A DNA stretch of 64,000 nucleotides, from the NCBI GenBank assembly GCA_024233865.1, contig JACKPA010000016.1, forward strand, positions 95,291 through 159,290, given 5' to 3'. Numbering within the stretch: position 1 is the stretch's first letter; each line of letters begins with the position of its first letter. The stretch is from Leptospiraceae bacterium (GTDB taxonomy: Bacteria > Spirochaetota > Leptospiria > Leptospirales > Leptospiraceae). A model generated the notes under the pieces. That model saw only the letters and a list, made by a program, of their open reading frames with translations. It was not told the DNA's origin and did not search any database. A program made the translations under genes and the position numbers. Positions 37,920-48,026 of this stretch are shown piece after piece.

Positions 37920-40900
37920 TTACTTCTTTTTTATTACCACAAAAGTTATGTCATCATCATTGTAATAATCCTTTAAAATTTTCAACAATTCATCTTTGAT
38001 TTCAACTGTGGATTTACTACCATTTTGTTGCATGAATTTTAATAGTCCAACCTCATCAAACATCTTGTCATTTTTGTCTCTACCTTCGGTAATTCCATCT
38101 GTGTACAAGAGGAGTGTGTCCCCTTGATTAAATTTGATCTCTTGAATATCAAAATCATTAAACATATCCTCTAAGCCCCACCAAGAGCCAGAGGTATCAA
38201 TTGCATTCACATCTCCGGTAGCTGCTCTGTATATAAACAAAGGTTGATGTAATCCTGCATAAATGAATGTGTCTTCACTTGTTCGAGTAAACACTGTGAT
38301 AGTCATGTATTTGTCCAATCCCATCATCTTGATGTTATTACTCAATACATTATTTACATTCTTCATTATTTCTATTAATGATAAATTTTTTCCGGTTTTA
38401 ATCGCTGTATGTATTGACGTTTGTGCCATCATCATCACAAGTCCGGCAGGAACTCCATGTCCGCTCACATCTCCAATTACCAGCCAGTCCTGTTCTCCAT
38501 CGTTAAATACGTCGTAATAATCTCCGCCTACTTCATCTGCTGTTCGCATAAATCCGGTTACTTCATAGCCTTCTAGTGCTGGCGATGGTGGAAGCAGACC
38601 TGTTTGGATTTGTTTCGCAATTTCCATTTCGGTTGCTTTTCGCGTTACATTTTCTAACTGAGCATACAGTCTTGCATTTTCGATAGAAATCGCAGCAGGA
38701 GAAGAAATAATGTTTAGTACTTCTATTCTATCTGCCGTAAACGCACCCGTAGTGAGATTATTTTCAAGAAATACAATTCCTGCCATTTTGTCTTGGTGAA
38801 TGATTGGTAAGCAAATAATAGATTTAGGTTTATTTTTTTGGACATAAGGAGAATTTGTAAAAGCGCCTTCGTTTACCGCATCATTCAAAACTAAAAACTT
38901 TTTAGTTCGAGCTACGTAGCTAATGATTCGAATGGGAATAGAAGAAGTATCTTCAATTTTATCCAGTACTATAGATTGCAGAACTTTGATTCCTTTTTCT
39001 ACGCTTCCCTCTGCTTCGATCACAAGCATGTTATCTCTGTTTAGAATCAACATTCCTTTTTGGGCACCCGCGTTTTCAAACATAATTTTCATCATCTTTT
39101 CAAGAAGTTTTTCGAGAACGATTTCTCCCGTCATCGCTTGGGTTGCTTTATTAATCGTTCCCAAATCCAAAATGCTTGCAGCACTACCAAGGTGACTCGT
39201 TGTAGAAGACCTAATTGATGTTGTCGATTTAAAATTAGTTGTAACATCAAAAGAATCTGAAGAATATTTAGTCTGTAGCATATTTCCATATTTACTTTCC
39301 AAATCTTTCACTTTGGCGGCTGCTCCCCATTGTCTATAGAGATAATGCGACTCCCTTATATAAACCGCTGCAACTTGTTCCATATTTTTAGTCAAAAAGA
39401 ACTTGGCTTCCAATTCATTGGCGAGAGCCGCATCATTTATGTATTCGTATTTTTTTGCAAGTTGAATCGCTTCGTTGTAACACTGCATTGCCTTTGAGTC
39501 GTTTTCTTCAATACGTGCCTTTTCGGCTTTAATAAGCAAATACTTATGTTTGAAGTTATCTTCGCAGTGTGTAGTCCAAAGTTCAAAGAATTCATAACTT
39601 TCTTTAAACTTTGGTTCGTATATTGCTTTCTCTTCTTCGCTAAATTCTGGCATCAATGCAATCAGACTTAGAGCGTAACAAAATCTCACCTCAGCATAAG
39701 CGATATGCTGTGCAACTTCAAAATAATACTTTTCCATATATGGGTATATTTCTAAGCACTTTTTATACTCCCCATAATAGATATAGAGTTGGTATTTTCT
39801 CAAATAGAAATATGCCATACATTGACCAAAGGATGAATTTTCTTGAATGTATCTGTCTTCATTGTGAGTTTCGCTATTAAAACTAAGAGGATTTTCCGTT
39901 TTACCTTGTAACGCATGGATTACCATTACAGTAGGCATTGCAAAAGAACTAGCAAAAACAAATTTATATTTAGTTGCAAAAGTTAATGACTTTTCTCCAT
40001 AGTCTAAAACTTCATCAAGCTTTCTTCCTAGACACCAAGCTGGTTGTAAGAGCATAAGGACAAAATAGCCTGCAAATACGATATCACTATTTGCCATCGA
40101 GGTATTATAACCTTTTTTTGCAATTTCCAAATCTTCTTTCAAATGATGAATATAGTGGTTAATATTCCAACCATAAAAAGCATATACTTTAGCAAAAATA
40201 AGGTCACTCGGAAACTTTTCCTGACTAATACGTATCGCTAACTGCCCAAGTTCGTACCCTTTTTGATAATCCCTAAATACCAAATTTGTAATTACCCCTG
40301 TCATTACATAAGAGATTGGAGAGACTTCCGCATTTCCGTATTTAAGAGACAGATTTACACCCAAAATGGACATTAAAGGTAACATCTCTCCTTTCATAGC
40401 GATGGCTATATCACCTAAATTGGTTACCAAAGATATTGCTTCCCGCATATTCCTGTTTGTCATATCTTGCAAATCGTAAAGGCTTGGTATCGGTCTTGTA
40501 CCAAGCAGTTCTTTGTATTCTTCTAGCTGCTGACCAATGGCAGCTTGAATAGCTCCTGAATCCGTTGGATCAGGGGTTTCTACTCCTAGTTCGTTGAGTG
40601 CAGCAAATCCCACCTTAAAAGCTTCGTCAGGCTGAAGCTCGCTCGCTTTTTGACGCAATTGGAGATTGTATATTTTCACCTTATCCATTAGAGAAGTTGT
40701 ATTTTTCAAAACAACTTCATACAACTTGTCTGCGTTCTCAAAATTTGTAGCGAGATATTCGGATTCCGAAAGTTCCTTATAGATTTCAAACGTTAACTCA
40801 TAGTGAAACATCCAGCTATCTTCCGGTAAGAAGTTTATTCCAGCGTTAAGAAAATTTAAAGCGCCCTCATAAGCAGTTGACTCTTTTGCTTTTTTTCCTG

Positions 40901-43118
40901 CTTGGAGGTTTAGTTTTGCTAGCTGCAATCTTTCTTCAGCATCTTGAATAAGTGCTGCTCCGGAATTGAGTTGTCCCACTATCACAAAAATTCTCTCATC
41001 TAGTTTGTCTTCTGAAGTATTATTTAGCAAACTTTTTCCAATTTTGTAGTGGTTGTTAATTTTATCTTCCTCACTCAAAAGGGAGTAAGTTGCCTCTCGA
41101 ACACGGTCGTGTACAAACTTAGCGTATTCCTTGGATATCAAAACCATCCCTTCTGTCACTGCCTCTTTTAGACTTTCGTACAATTCTTCCTCAGATTTCC
41201 CCGTGATAACAGAAAGAGTATCCAAATAAAATTTGATTCCCATACAAGATGCATATTTCATTACTTCCCTAGTTGCGTCTGGTAACTTTATAATTTTATC
41301 TGCCATTAATTCAACCACATTGTCTGTGATTTTGGCTTCTTGTATCTTGGTTTCGTCCCATTTCCAACCATTCTTGTAGTAAATCAAAGACTCTTTGTAT
41401 AACGTTTTAAGGAACTCGTTTACAAAAAATGGGTTTCCGCCTGTTTTGTTTTTGAGAATTTTGGCAAGTCCTTCGGTTTGTTTATAGTTAGAGTGTAAAG
41501 TATCTGCTACTATTGAGTTGATGTGCTCTACTGCTAAGGGTTTCAAGGAAATCTCTTTATAAGTATATCCTTGTTTTTTTAAATCTTCCAACATAAGATA
41601 AAACGGGTGGGTAGAATCTACCTCATTATCACGATAGGCAAAGATAAAAAACAGATAATGAATATCCTGACTGATATATACTTCTTTTAATAGATGCATA
41701 CTTGGTGTATCTGCCCATTGCAAATCGTCTAGAAAGAGTGATAGCGGATGCTCTTTGGTCGCAAATACTTTGATAAAGTTTTGGAATACCATATTAAAAC
41801 GGTTTTGTTGCTCTGTAGGTCCAAGACTTGGTATCTCCGGTTGTTTGCCAATAATAAGTTCTATCTCCGGTATCACGTCGACTATTACTTGCCCATTGTT
41901 TCCTAATGCTTCTAAGAGTTTTATCCTCCATTGACTTATCACTTCTTTGCTTTCAGAAAGGATTTCTCCCACTAACTCTTGGAATGCCTGTATGATTGCA
42001 CTGTAAGGTGTGTTCTTTCTGTACTGATCGTATTTTCCTGACACAAAGTATCCTTTGTATTCCACAATAGGTTTGTTGATTTCATTGATAAGAGCTGATT
42101 TGCCGATTCCAGGATGTCCGGAAACAAGCATGAGCTGTAGATTTCGCTTTCCTTCCCTGTCTTCGTCTGTAGTTGTTCTGAAGGTGGCTATCAGGTTTTG
42201 GACTTCAGCTTCCCTTCCGTAAAGTTTTTCGGGGATTTGGAACTTATTAGAAATATCTTTTGTCCCAAGTTCAAAAGGTGAAATTTCTCCTTTGGTGCCT
42301 ATTTGGTTAAGACATTCTTCCAAATCTGCAATAATTCCCATTGTACTTTGGTAGCGATCTTCAGGAGCTTTTGACATAAGCTTTAGAACGATATCAGAAA
42401 GGGCTTTTGGAATTTTTGAATCTTTTTCTGCTGGTGGGACCGGTTTTATTGCTATATGACTATGAATAAGTTCCATCGCATCCTCAGCCTTAAACGGTAA
42501 ATCTCCAGTCAAAAGTTCGTAAAATAACACCCCTAGAGAATAAAAATCCGTACGATAGTCAATTGTTCGGTTCATACGTCCTGTTTGTTCCGGGGAAATA
42601 TAAGAAATTGTTCCTTCCAAAGATTTTGTTATAAGGACTGGGTTTTCTCTTGAAAGGAAACTAGCGCTGCCAAAGTCTGTAATTTTAAGTTCGTTGGTTT
42701 TTGGATTGATAATGATGTTGTGCGGTTTTATATCTTTGTGGATTACGTTTTCACTATGAATTTTTCCTAATATCTCGGTAATTTTAATAGCTAAGTCGAT
42801 AAATTGTTTTAGAGAGAGTTTGTTTTCTTTACAGTGCTTTTCTAAGGATACCCCTCCAATATCTTCAAACAGCATCACATATCCATTGCGATATTTTTGC
42901 ATTCCAATGGCTTTGATAATGCCTGGAATATAAGATAATTTTTTTTGAATTTCAAATTCTTGTTTGAATGTTTCCAAATCTTCGTTAGTCGGATATTCTA
43001 TATTTAATACTTTAAATATCACGGAAGTAGAATTGTCTTCTTTTACTCCACGAAACAAAATATTTTTATTTCCTGCATGAACTTGTTCTTCAATTCTATA
43101 TTTTGATACTGTTATCAT
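37920..43118 (-). CDS. Giant Ser/Thr kinase-AAA ATPase-helical repeat-GAF-SpoIIE protein
   Basis: 1732 residues, no membrane segment. Kinase (~5-270): K36 of the ATP site, catalytic HKDIKPHN (Asp129), DFG at 148-150, SPEQTGRM activation segment; the Gly-rich loop is degenerate (HAGNKN). AAA_16/STAND-type ATPase (~298-600) with P-loop GHPGIGKS (334-341) and Walker B LFLDDLQWAD (461-470). A long TPR-like helical region (~650-1290), GAF (~1350-1490), SpoIIE phosphatase (~1500-1732) with EVGGDYYDVF, IGDVSGHGVPAG, LYTDGITEG and YNDDDITFV. Kinase and phosphatase on one chain imply opposing activities. First gene of the cluster running to 32660. Confidence 0.93.
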   Translation of the reverse strand: MITVSKYRIEEQVHAGNKNILFRGVKEDNSTSVIFKVLNIEYPTNEDLETFKQEFEIQKKLSYIPGIIKAIGMQKYRNGYVMLFEDIGGVSLEKHCKENKLSLKQFIDLAIKITEILGKIHSENVIHKDIKPHNIIINPKTNELKITDFGSASFLSRENPVLITKSLEGTISYISPEQTGRMNRTIDYRTDFYSLGVLFYELLTGDLPFKAEDAMELIHSHIAIKPVPPAEKDSKIPKALSDIVLKLMSKAPEDRYQSTMGIIADLEECLNQIGTKGEISPFELGTKDISNKFQIPEKLYGREAEVQNLIATFRTTTDEDREGKRNLQLMLVSGHPGIGKSALINEINKPIVEYKGYFVSGKYDQYRKNTPYSAIIQAFQELVGEILSESKEVISQWRIKLLEALGNNGQVIVDVIPEIELIIGKQPEIPSLGPTEQQNRFNMVFQNFIKVFATKEHPLSLFLDDLQWADTPSMHLLKEVYISQDIHYLFFIFAYRDNEVDSTHPFYLMLEDLKKQGYTYKEISLKPLAVEHINSIVADTLHSNYKQTEGLAKILKNKTGGNPFFVNEFLKTLYKESLIYYKNGWKWDETKIQEAKITDNVVELMADKIIKLPDATREVMKYASCMGIKFYLDTLSVITGKSEEELYESLKEAVTEGMVLISKEYAKFVHDRVREATYSLLSEEDKINNHYKIGKSLLNNTSEDKLDERIFVIVGQLNSGAALIQDAEERLQLAKLNLQAGKKAKESTAYEGALNFLNAGINFLPEDSWMFHYELTFEIYKELSESEYLATNFENADKLYEVVLKNTTSLMDKVKIYNLQLRQKASELQPDEAFKVGFAALNELGVETPDPTDSGAIQAAIGQQLEEYKELLGTRPIPSLYDLQDMTNRNMREAISLVTNLGDIAIAMKGEMLPLMSILGVNLSLKYGNAEVSPISYVMTGVITNLVFRDYQKGYELGQLAIRISQEKFPSDLIFAKVYAFYGWNINHYIHHLKEDLEIAKKGYNTSMANSDIVFAGYFVLMLLQPAWCLGRKLDEVLDYGEKSLTFATKYKFVFASSFAMPTVMVIHALQGKTENPLSFNSETHNEDRYIQENSSFGQCMAYFYLRKYQLYIYYGEYKKCLEIYPYMEKYYFEVAQHIAYAEVRFCYALSLIALMPEFSEEEKAIYEPKFKESYEFFELWTTHCEDNFKHKYLLIKAEKARIEENDSKAMQCYNEAIQLAKKYEYINDAALANELEAKFFLTKNMEQVAAVYIRESHYLYRQWGAAAKVKDLESKYGNMLQTKYSSDSFDVTTNFKSTTSIRSSTTSHLGSAASILDLGTINKATQAMTGEIVLEKLLEKMMKIMFENAGAQKGMLILNRDNMLVIEAEGSVEKGIKVLQSIVLDKIEDTSSIPIRIISYVARTKKFLVLNDAVNEGAFTNSPYVQKNKPKSIICLPIIHQDKMAGIVFLENNLTTGAFTADRIEVLNIISSPAAISIENARLYAQLENVTRKATEMEIAKQIQTGLLPPSPALEGYEVTGFMRTADEVGGDYYDVFNDGEQDWLVIGDVSGHGVPAGLVMMMAQTSIHTAIKTGKNLSLIEIMKNVNNVLSNNIKMMGLDKYMTITVFTRTSEDTFIYAGLHQPLFIYRAATGDVNAIDTSGSWWGLEDMFNDFDIQEIKFNQGDTLLLYTDGITEGRDKNDKMFDEVGLLKFMQQNGSKSTVEIKDELLKILKDYYNDDDITFVVIKKK

Positions 43119-43518
43119 ACTTGTTTCCTTTTCTCTTATTGAAAATCATATATTAAACTTAGAAGGGTTTTTAATAAATAATAATTTTTTTTTAAATAAG
43201 AAAACAGCAACTATCGGCATTAAATTATTTCTACCGATCCCCACCAAGCTGTTCTTTTGCACCAAGCTTGCTCTATCCCTTTCCTGAGAAGGAAGGATAG
43301 GTATTTGAATTAAAAAAGCATTGAATATGGTCGAAAAGTTGTATGGTTTGTAGCCATGGTAGAAATTTTGAGTTAAAAGAAAGAATTCTTATACAACAAA
43401 TACAAAAATAATTGCTTTTATTATGGTTTTATTCTATACACATGGTTATGAGAACCTATGATATTATAATTACAGGGATAGCTTTTGCAGTTTTATGTAT
43501 ATAGAAGGTAGTCGGATA
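43119..43518. other. 400-bp divergent intergenic region
   Basis: Lies between the giant kinase gene (minus) and the UshA-like gene (plus). Contains CACCAAGCT twice (around 43228-43267), an imperfect hairpin (TATCC/GGATA arms, ~43271-43296), and a weak promoter candidate for the plus strand: TTGAGT (43368-43373), 16 bp, TATACA (43390-43395). No gene seen. Confidence 0.4.
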
Positions 43519-44367
43519 ATGAATAGATACTTAAAAGCTTTTTTTCAAATAAGTTTGTTATTCTCGTTTTTTTTTATATTTATGCAAAAGAAACCGATTT
43601 CTTTGGAAGATGTAGAGGTTTCTTTATTGTATGTATGTGATTTACAAGGGAATTTTGTATTTGATGAAGAAGGACAAAAAGGAATTGCCGTTCTTTCCGA
43701 ATTGAAAAGGCGAGAAAATGAAAAATTCTTGGGTAATCGTGGGATTTCTCTTTTGGTAACTAGCGGAAGGTTTACAGAAGACACAGTTGGTACAAATATT
43801 TCTCTTTTAAGCAAGGTTCCTTTTGACGCAGCCTTAATTGGAGAGGAAGAGCTGTCCTATTTGGAAGAGAATCCGAATCTTCAAAAACTCAAGCTACCCA
43901 TTATAGCCAGAAGGACAAATAAGATAGCAAGTCCGATGGAAAAAATAGTTTCCAGCAAGGGGATTAATCTTTGGATTGGTGGAGATTTAAGTGTTATTGA
44001 TCCGGAAAAAGTTAAGAATATAAACGCATTTTTTGTATTCAAAGAGAATAATGAAAAATTTTTTACTTTGTCAGATGAGGAAATTGAAAAAAGGAAAAAG
44101 GTTTTAAGCAGGATTCAAAGCAACAAACCCAATATTCCAATTTTTATTGTTTCCCCTTCCTCAAATGAGAATTCCTATTCTTATGAAGGGTTTGTTTATC
44201 AAGTGAAATGTCCCCTAGGAAATACCGGTGAAATCGGGAAATTATCTTTGTATTATCGTCAGGGAGAACTTATTAGGCAGAAACAAGGATTTGTACAGTT
44301 AAATACGAAAAAAAGAAATGGGTCATGGATCGAACCTAATGAAAGTTTATTGGAAAACGACTTCTAA
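43519..44367 (+). CDS. Exported UshA-like metallophosphatase-fold pseudoenzyme
   Basis: Start set at ATG 43519 (AAGG ten bases upstream; opens with MNRYLKAFFQ and a signal/anchor helix), giving 282 residues. The order of strands follows the 5'-nucleotidase N-terminal domain, but catalytic residues are altered: LLYVCDLQGNF where D-x-H-G is expected, SLLVTSGRF for the DxGD-like turn, and DAALIGEEEL where GNHE is expected. Predicted to be inactive, perhaps a binding protein. Family assignment is by pattern and tentative. Confidence 0.55.
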   Translation: MNRYLKAFFQISLLFSFFFIFMQKKPISLEDVEVSLLYVCDLQGNFVFDEEGQKGIAVLSELKRRENEKFLGNRGISLLVTSGRFTEDTVGTNISLLSKVPFDAALIGEEELSYLEENPNLQKLKLPIIARRTNKIASPMEKIVSSKGINLWIGGDLSVIDPEKVKNINAFFVFKENNEKFFTLSDEEIEKRKKVLSRIQSNKPNIPIFIVSPSSNENSYSYEGFVYQVKCPLGNTGEIGKLSLYYRQGELIRQKQGFVQLNTKKRNGSWIEPNESLLENDF

Positions 44368-44431
44368 GCGTAGTTGAAGAATGAATGGAATCAAGGGACA
44401 GAAGAAGAATATTAAAAAATTATTAAAATCC

Positions 44432-44459
44432 TTGACATATTGTAGTCTGACTATATAAA
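44432..44459 (+). promoter_or_regulatory. Housekeeping-sigma promoter for the response-regulator gene
   Basis: TTGACA (44432-44437), 16-bp spacer, TATAAA (44454-44459). Predicts a 5' leader of about 70 nt before the ATG at 44536, which has GGGAG 10-12 bases upstream. Confidence 0.6.
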
Positions 44460-44535
44460 TTGATAGTGTTTTTAAACAATTCATGGAAAAGATATTTGCA
44501 TTTAAGTACAGTGGTGAGGGTGGGAGAACAATTGA

Positions 44536-45033
44536 ATGACTAAGGGTTATATTATATGTGTAGATGATGAAGTATCTGTACTAGAAACCTTAAAAGAACA
44601 GTTACAAACTTGTTTTTCGGAAACGCATGAAGTGGAAATTGCTGATAGTGCCGAAAGTGCTTTGACGCTAATTGATGAAATAATAGATTATGGGGAAATA
44701 ATTGAATTGGTCATATCTGATCAAGTGATGCCGGGAATGAAAGGTGATAAATTTTTAGAACTCGTACATAAAAAACTCCCAGATGCAATTAAAATTTTAT
44801 TAACCGGACAAGCTGGATTAGATTCAGCAATTTATGCAATTAATTATGGAGGGCTTAGCAGATATGTCGAAAAACCTTGGAACATAGAATCTCTATCAAA
44901 AGATCTGCGCGGACTTATTGAAAAATTTAGGCAAAATTTAGAAAATCAAAGATTGGTAAACACTCTATATAAAAAAATTGAAGAACTCCAAGTTGAAAAA
45001 GATAAAGATGAAATTCTTAACCAAAATACTTAA
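44536..45033 (+). CDS. Single-domain response regulator
   Basis: 165 residues: REC domain (~4-130) with acidic pocket CVDDE, phospho-acceptor Asp in [17 protein letters not shown], Thr in ILLTGQA and Lys in VEKPW, followed by a ~35-residue coiled coil. No DNA-binding domain. This RR type usually relays to, or sits with, SpoIIE, cyclase or kinase proteins. Its 3' end overlaps the HEAT-repeat gene start by 26 bp. Cognate kinase not evident. Confidence 0.87.
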   Translation: MTKGYIICVDDEVSVLETLKEQLQTCFSETHEVEIADSAESALTLIDEIIDYGEIIELVISDQVMPGMKGDKFLELVHKKLPDAIKILLTGQAGLDSAIYAINYGGLSRYVEKPWNIESLSKDLRGLIEKFRQNLENQRLVNTLYKKIEELQVEKDKDEILNQNT

Positions 45034-46300
45034 ACAAATTAACGTTTTAATAATTAGTTTTTATTTTATTATTTTTCCGATTTTTAGCCAGGGTGCCTCA
45101 TTTCAAGACCCTAAAAAAAATCCAAAAGAAACAACTAATTCGGAAAACTCAAAACCCAATTCTTCTACTTCTTCTCCCAAAGAGGAAGTCAAAAAATATA
45201 AAAAAAACAGTTTGAATCTATCCAAAGAACAAATTGACAAAAAGAAAGAAGAAATCATAAAAGTTTTAAAATATGGAACCAATGCAAACCGGAAAACTGC
45301 TTTAAATTCGGTTCATTATTTTGATTTGGAAGAGTCAGATGAGCTTTTAAAACTTATTTCTGAGATCGCCATAAGTGATTTAAACAATGAAGTCAAAATA
45401 GCCTGCATAAACACTTTAGTTGAAATTGATCCTCCTAGCGAATACGAAACAATCATAAAAACCTTACAAGACCCTGCCAATGATGTAAAAGAAGCTGGTA
45501 TAAATGCTATTCAAAAACTAAAAATTGATGCTGCAACGGATGAGCTAGTTTCTTTGCTAAAAAACATTAATCTTCAAAGAAATAATAATCTTGCTGTTTT
45601 GGTAATTAGCACGGTTGGTCGTTTAAAATCAGGAAAAAACGCTTTTTCTTTTTTACTTTCAAAATTTCAAGAAAAAAACACAAGCAGTAGCATAAAGGCT
45701 CATATTGCTCTTTATTTTGGTAAAGTAAAAGATATTAAGTCAGAAGATGCTTTGATAAAAATAGCTGCCGATGAGTCAGAAGACATTGTATTGAGATCTT
45801 ATTGTATTAGTTCTTTAGGAAAACTTAAATCGAAAAAAGCTATTGAAATAATAAAATCCATTCTAAAGAAAATCAATGATAACAAAAGTAATATAGATAG
45901 AAAAAAGCTAGCTTCTTTAAGAACTTATGCAATAACAGCTCTTGTTAATTTGGGTGATAGGGAAGTTTTGAAGGAATTGATCGCTTATGCACGAGATGAT
46001 GACCCTAAAATCCGAATAGGAGCATTAAAAAAACTGGCTGAAATAGATGATCCGTTTATTGTGGAACTAATCAAATATAAGGCAGTAAAAGACCCAAATC
46101 AAAAAGTGCAAGGCGTAGCAAGAAAAATTTTAAAAGACCTCAAAAGCAAACCAACCACAGAAATGGAAATAGATGAAAAAGAAATCAAAGAACTATTAGA
46201 ATCATCACCACAAGTAAAAGAAGACACAAAACCAGCAGAAGCGGAAAAAGAAAAGTCTAGAAACAGAAGCCGGAATAATTATCCAAATACGTCCGAATAA
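45008..46300 (+). CDS. Exported HEAT-repeat protein
   Basis: Start placed at ATG 45008 (430 residues), because it begins a good signal peptide ([20 protein letters not shown]); the frame is open further upstream but inside the response regulator. A low-complexity Ser/Lys linker (~40-70) leads to HEAT/PBS-lyase-like repeats (~85-395), e.g. [60 protein letters not shown]. Acidic, Lys-rich tail. Probably a periplasmic protein-binding scaffold. Translationally linked to the response regulator. Confidence 0.78.
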   Translation: MKFLTKILKQINVLIISFYFIIFPIFSQGASFQDPKKNPKETTNSENSKPNSSTSSPKEEVKKYKKNSLNLSKEQIDKKKEEIIKVLKYGTNANRKTALNSVHYFDLEESDELLKLISEIAISDLNNEVKIACINTLVEIDPPSEYETIIKTLQDPANDVKEAGINAIQKLKIDAATDELVSLLKNINLQRNNNLAVLVISTVGRLKSGKNAFSFLLSKFQEKNTSSSIKAHIALYFGKVKDIKSEDALIKIAADESEDIVLRSYCISSLGKLKSKKAIEIIKSILKKINDNKSNIDRKKLASLRTYAITALVNLGDREVLKELIAYARDDDPKIRIGALKKLAEIDDPFIVELIKYKAVKDPNQKVQGVARKILKDLKSKPTTEMEIDEKEIKELLESSPQVKEDTKPAEAEKEKSRNRSRNNYPNTSE

Positions 46301-46305
46301 GTGCT

Positions 46306-46794
46306 ATGAATAGAACTCCTATTTTTCTAACTATGGTCTTATTAATTTTACCTTTTTTGTTAATGTCTGAAAAATATTATGGTCCGATAAATTTTACAGA
46401 AAAGAGGATTCAAGACTTAAAACAAGAATTGTCCATGAATTCAACCAAAAATGAATTGGAAATTAGTTTGTTTTATAAGGGAAAATACTCAGATTATGTC
46501 GTATTTTATGATCTAAGCGGAGAAGAGATTTATTATAAGTACAGACGGAATAAATTTGATATTAGAGCCGAGAGAAGAGTTATTTCGTTGGTTCCCGGTT
46601 ATGCTTATAGAGTAAATGGGAATTTTATTGGAATGTACATATATAAAAACAAAGCAGAAAATAAGCTGAATCCGATTCCTGTTTATTTGAAAAAGACAGA
46701 CGTTCAAAAAGAAAACATATTAGAAAAAAATAATACACCGGTGTTAAACTTTATTTTTGCCAAACCAATCTTTTTGAACCAGCTGATATATTAA
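46306..46794 (+). CDS. Exported protein of unknown function
   Basis: 162 residues with a signal peptide (MNRTPIFLTMVLLILPFLLM). The mature part is predominantly beta (ELEISLFYKGKYSDYVVFYD; ISLVPGYAYRVNGNFIGMYI), with many Tyr. Follows the HEAT-repeat gene by 5 bp, so it is in the same transcript and may be its partner. No family recognised. Confidence 0.6.
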   Translation: MNRTPIFLTMVLLILPFLLMSEKYYGPINFTEKRIQDLKQELSMNSTKNELEISLFYKGKYSDYVVFYDLSGEEIYYKYRRNKFDIRAERRVISLVPGYAYRVNGNFIGMYIYKNKAENKLNPIPVYLKKTDVQKENILEKNNTPVLNFIFAKPIFLNQLIY

Positions 46795-46809
46795 AAAAAC
46801 CAAAAGTAC

Positions 46810-47916
46810 TTAAATGAGTTCTTCTCGAACACCCCCAAACTCTTTTATAAATTCGTACAACTCTTCCCTATCATTATCTTTAATATCAATAAATTTAAAT
46901 AATAAGCTATTATCCTTTAAAGACCTCACTACTTTACCTTTACACCTGATCACAAAATTAGGGTTAATTGTTAGTTCAGCTTCCCATAATTTTTGATTGG
47001 TAATGACATCTTGGCTAGCATCCTCGGAAACTACGAACAAAACGCCCCTGTCAGCAACCTTAGATGTAGTTCCTTCTAGGATAAAAGGTTCTACAGTTGT
47101 TTTTTTTGACTCGGAAATTGGTTTGGTATTTTTTTTGTTAAGAATATCGTCTGCATAGTATGGCTCCGGCCAAGCTGTTAAAAGAATCTTTAATTTATAA
47201 GATATCATCAGGTGTTCATGTCCCTTAAACTCAGTTTCCCCAAAAAATTTAAATGTCAAGGATGACTCTCTCACTTCTTTTGTTATACCTTCCAGCAAAA
47301 ATCCACCTATTTCTGGACGAAAAACATAAATTTTAGATGGTTTGTTAATTTTTATTTTATTAGAAGTGATTTTTTTCCCTGAAAGTAGAATTTCATCTCC
47401 ACGCTTTTCCATAACGGTACATAAAAACGGTTCTCCTTCCTGCTCAAAGCTACATATTTCTCCTATATATAGATCATTTACCTCTTCTACTTTACGATTC
47501 GAAATACTTGATGGAATAAATAGCTTATCTAAAAAAATGATTACCTCTTTTGATATTCCACCCTTTTTCTGTTGAAGATAATCGATAAGAGCATTTTTAA
47601 AGACTTTTTTATTTTTTGTTAGATCGATCTGCTGTGGAAAAAGCAAACTATCATAAAATACTCGTAAAACCAAGAGTTCTTCGTTATTCAAATGATGCGT
47701 AGAAGCAAATTGATATATAGATTCCCAACTTTTCCTCTTTTGGACTCGCTTGGAAAGGAATAGCATTATCACAACTATGCTCACAACAATCAGTATCACT
47801 AAAAAAAAGGAGAAAAAAAAGCTTCCGGTTGAAGTAGATGGCCAAACCATTATAGGTCGTCTCTCTCCTCCTGTCTGTGCAAAAAAAAACAAAACGTATA
47901 AAACCGTACTTTTCAT
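46810..47916 (-). CDS. Membrane-anchored protein with YcgR/PilZ-like domains
   Basis: Start set at ATG 47916 (AAGAGG about 10 bases upstream; the longer frame from 47970 has none). 368 residues: signal-like helix, TM helix (~33-52: FFFSFFLVILIVVSIVVIML), helical segment, then two beta-rich regions: a YcgR-N-like domain (~145-250) and a PilZ-like domain (~275-365: VADRGVLFVVSEDASQD ... NSLLFKFIDI). The RxxxR and D/NxSxxG c-di-GMP motifs of PilZ are not present, so ligand binding is doubtful. Family assignment is tentative. Confidence 0.55.
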   Translation of the reverse strand: MKSTVLYVLFFFAQTGGERRPIMVWPSTSTGSFFFSFFLVILIVVSIVVIMLFLSKRVQKRKSWESIYQFASTHHLNNEELLVLRVFYDSLLFPQQIDLTKNKKVFKNALIDYLQQKKGGISKEVIIFLDKLFIPSSISNRKVEEVNDLYIGEICSFEQEGEPFLCTVMEKRGDEILLSGKKITSNKIKINKPSKIYVFRPEIGGFLLEGITKEVRESSLTFKFFGETEFKGHEHLMISYKLKILLTAWPEPYYADDILNKKNTKPISESKKTTVEPFILEGTTSKVADRGVLFVVSEDASQDVITNQKLWEAELTINPNFVIRCKGKVVRSLKDNSLLFKFIDIKDNDREELYEFIKEFGGVREELI

Positions 47917-48026
47917 TCTGAAAAGACCTCTTATCAAGAATTCTTCTTGAATAATAGAATTGTCAATCATTTTACAAAAAAAGACAGTTTTTTTACTAAA
48001 TATTGAATTACAAAAAACTTATGAAC

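Noticed and set aside
38263..39880. Several plus-strand open frames inside the giant kinase gene
   Set aside because: They lie antisense to well-supported GAF and SpoIIE coding sequence, have no ribosome sites and encode nothing recognisable.
43271..43296. Hairpin between the giant kinase gene and the UshA-like gene as a terminator
   Set aside because: Imperfect stem, no U-tract, and it lies between divergent genes where no terminator is needed.
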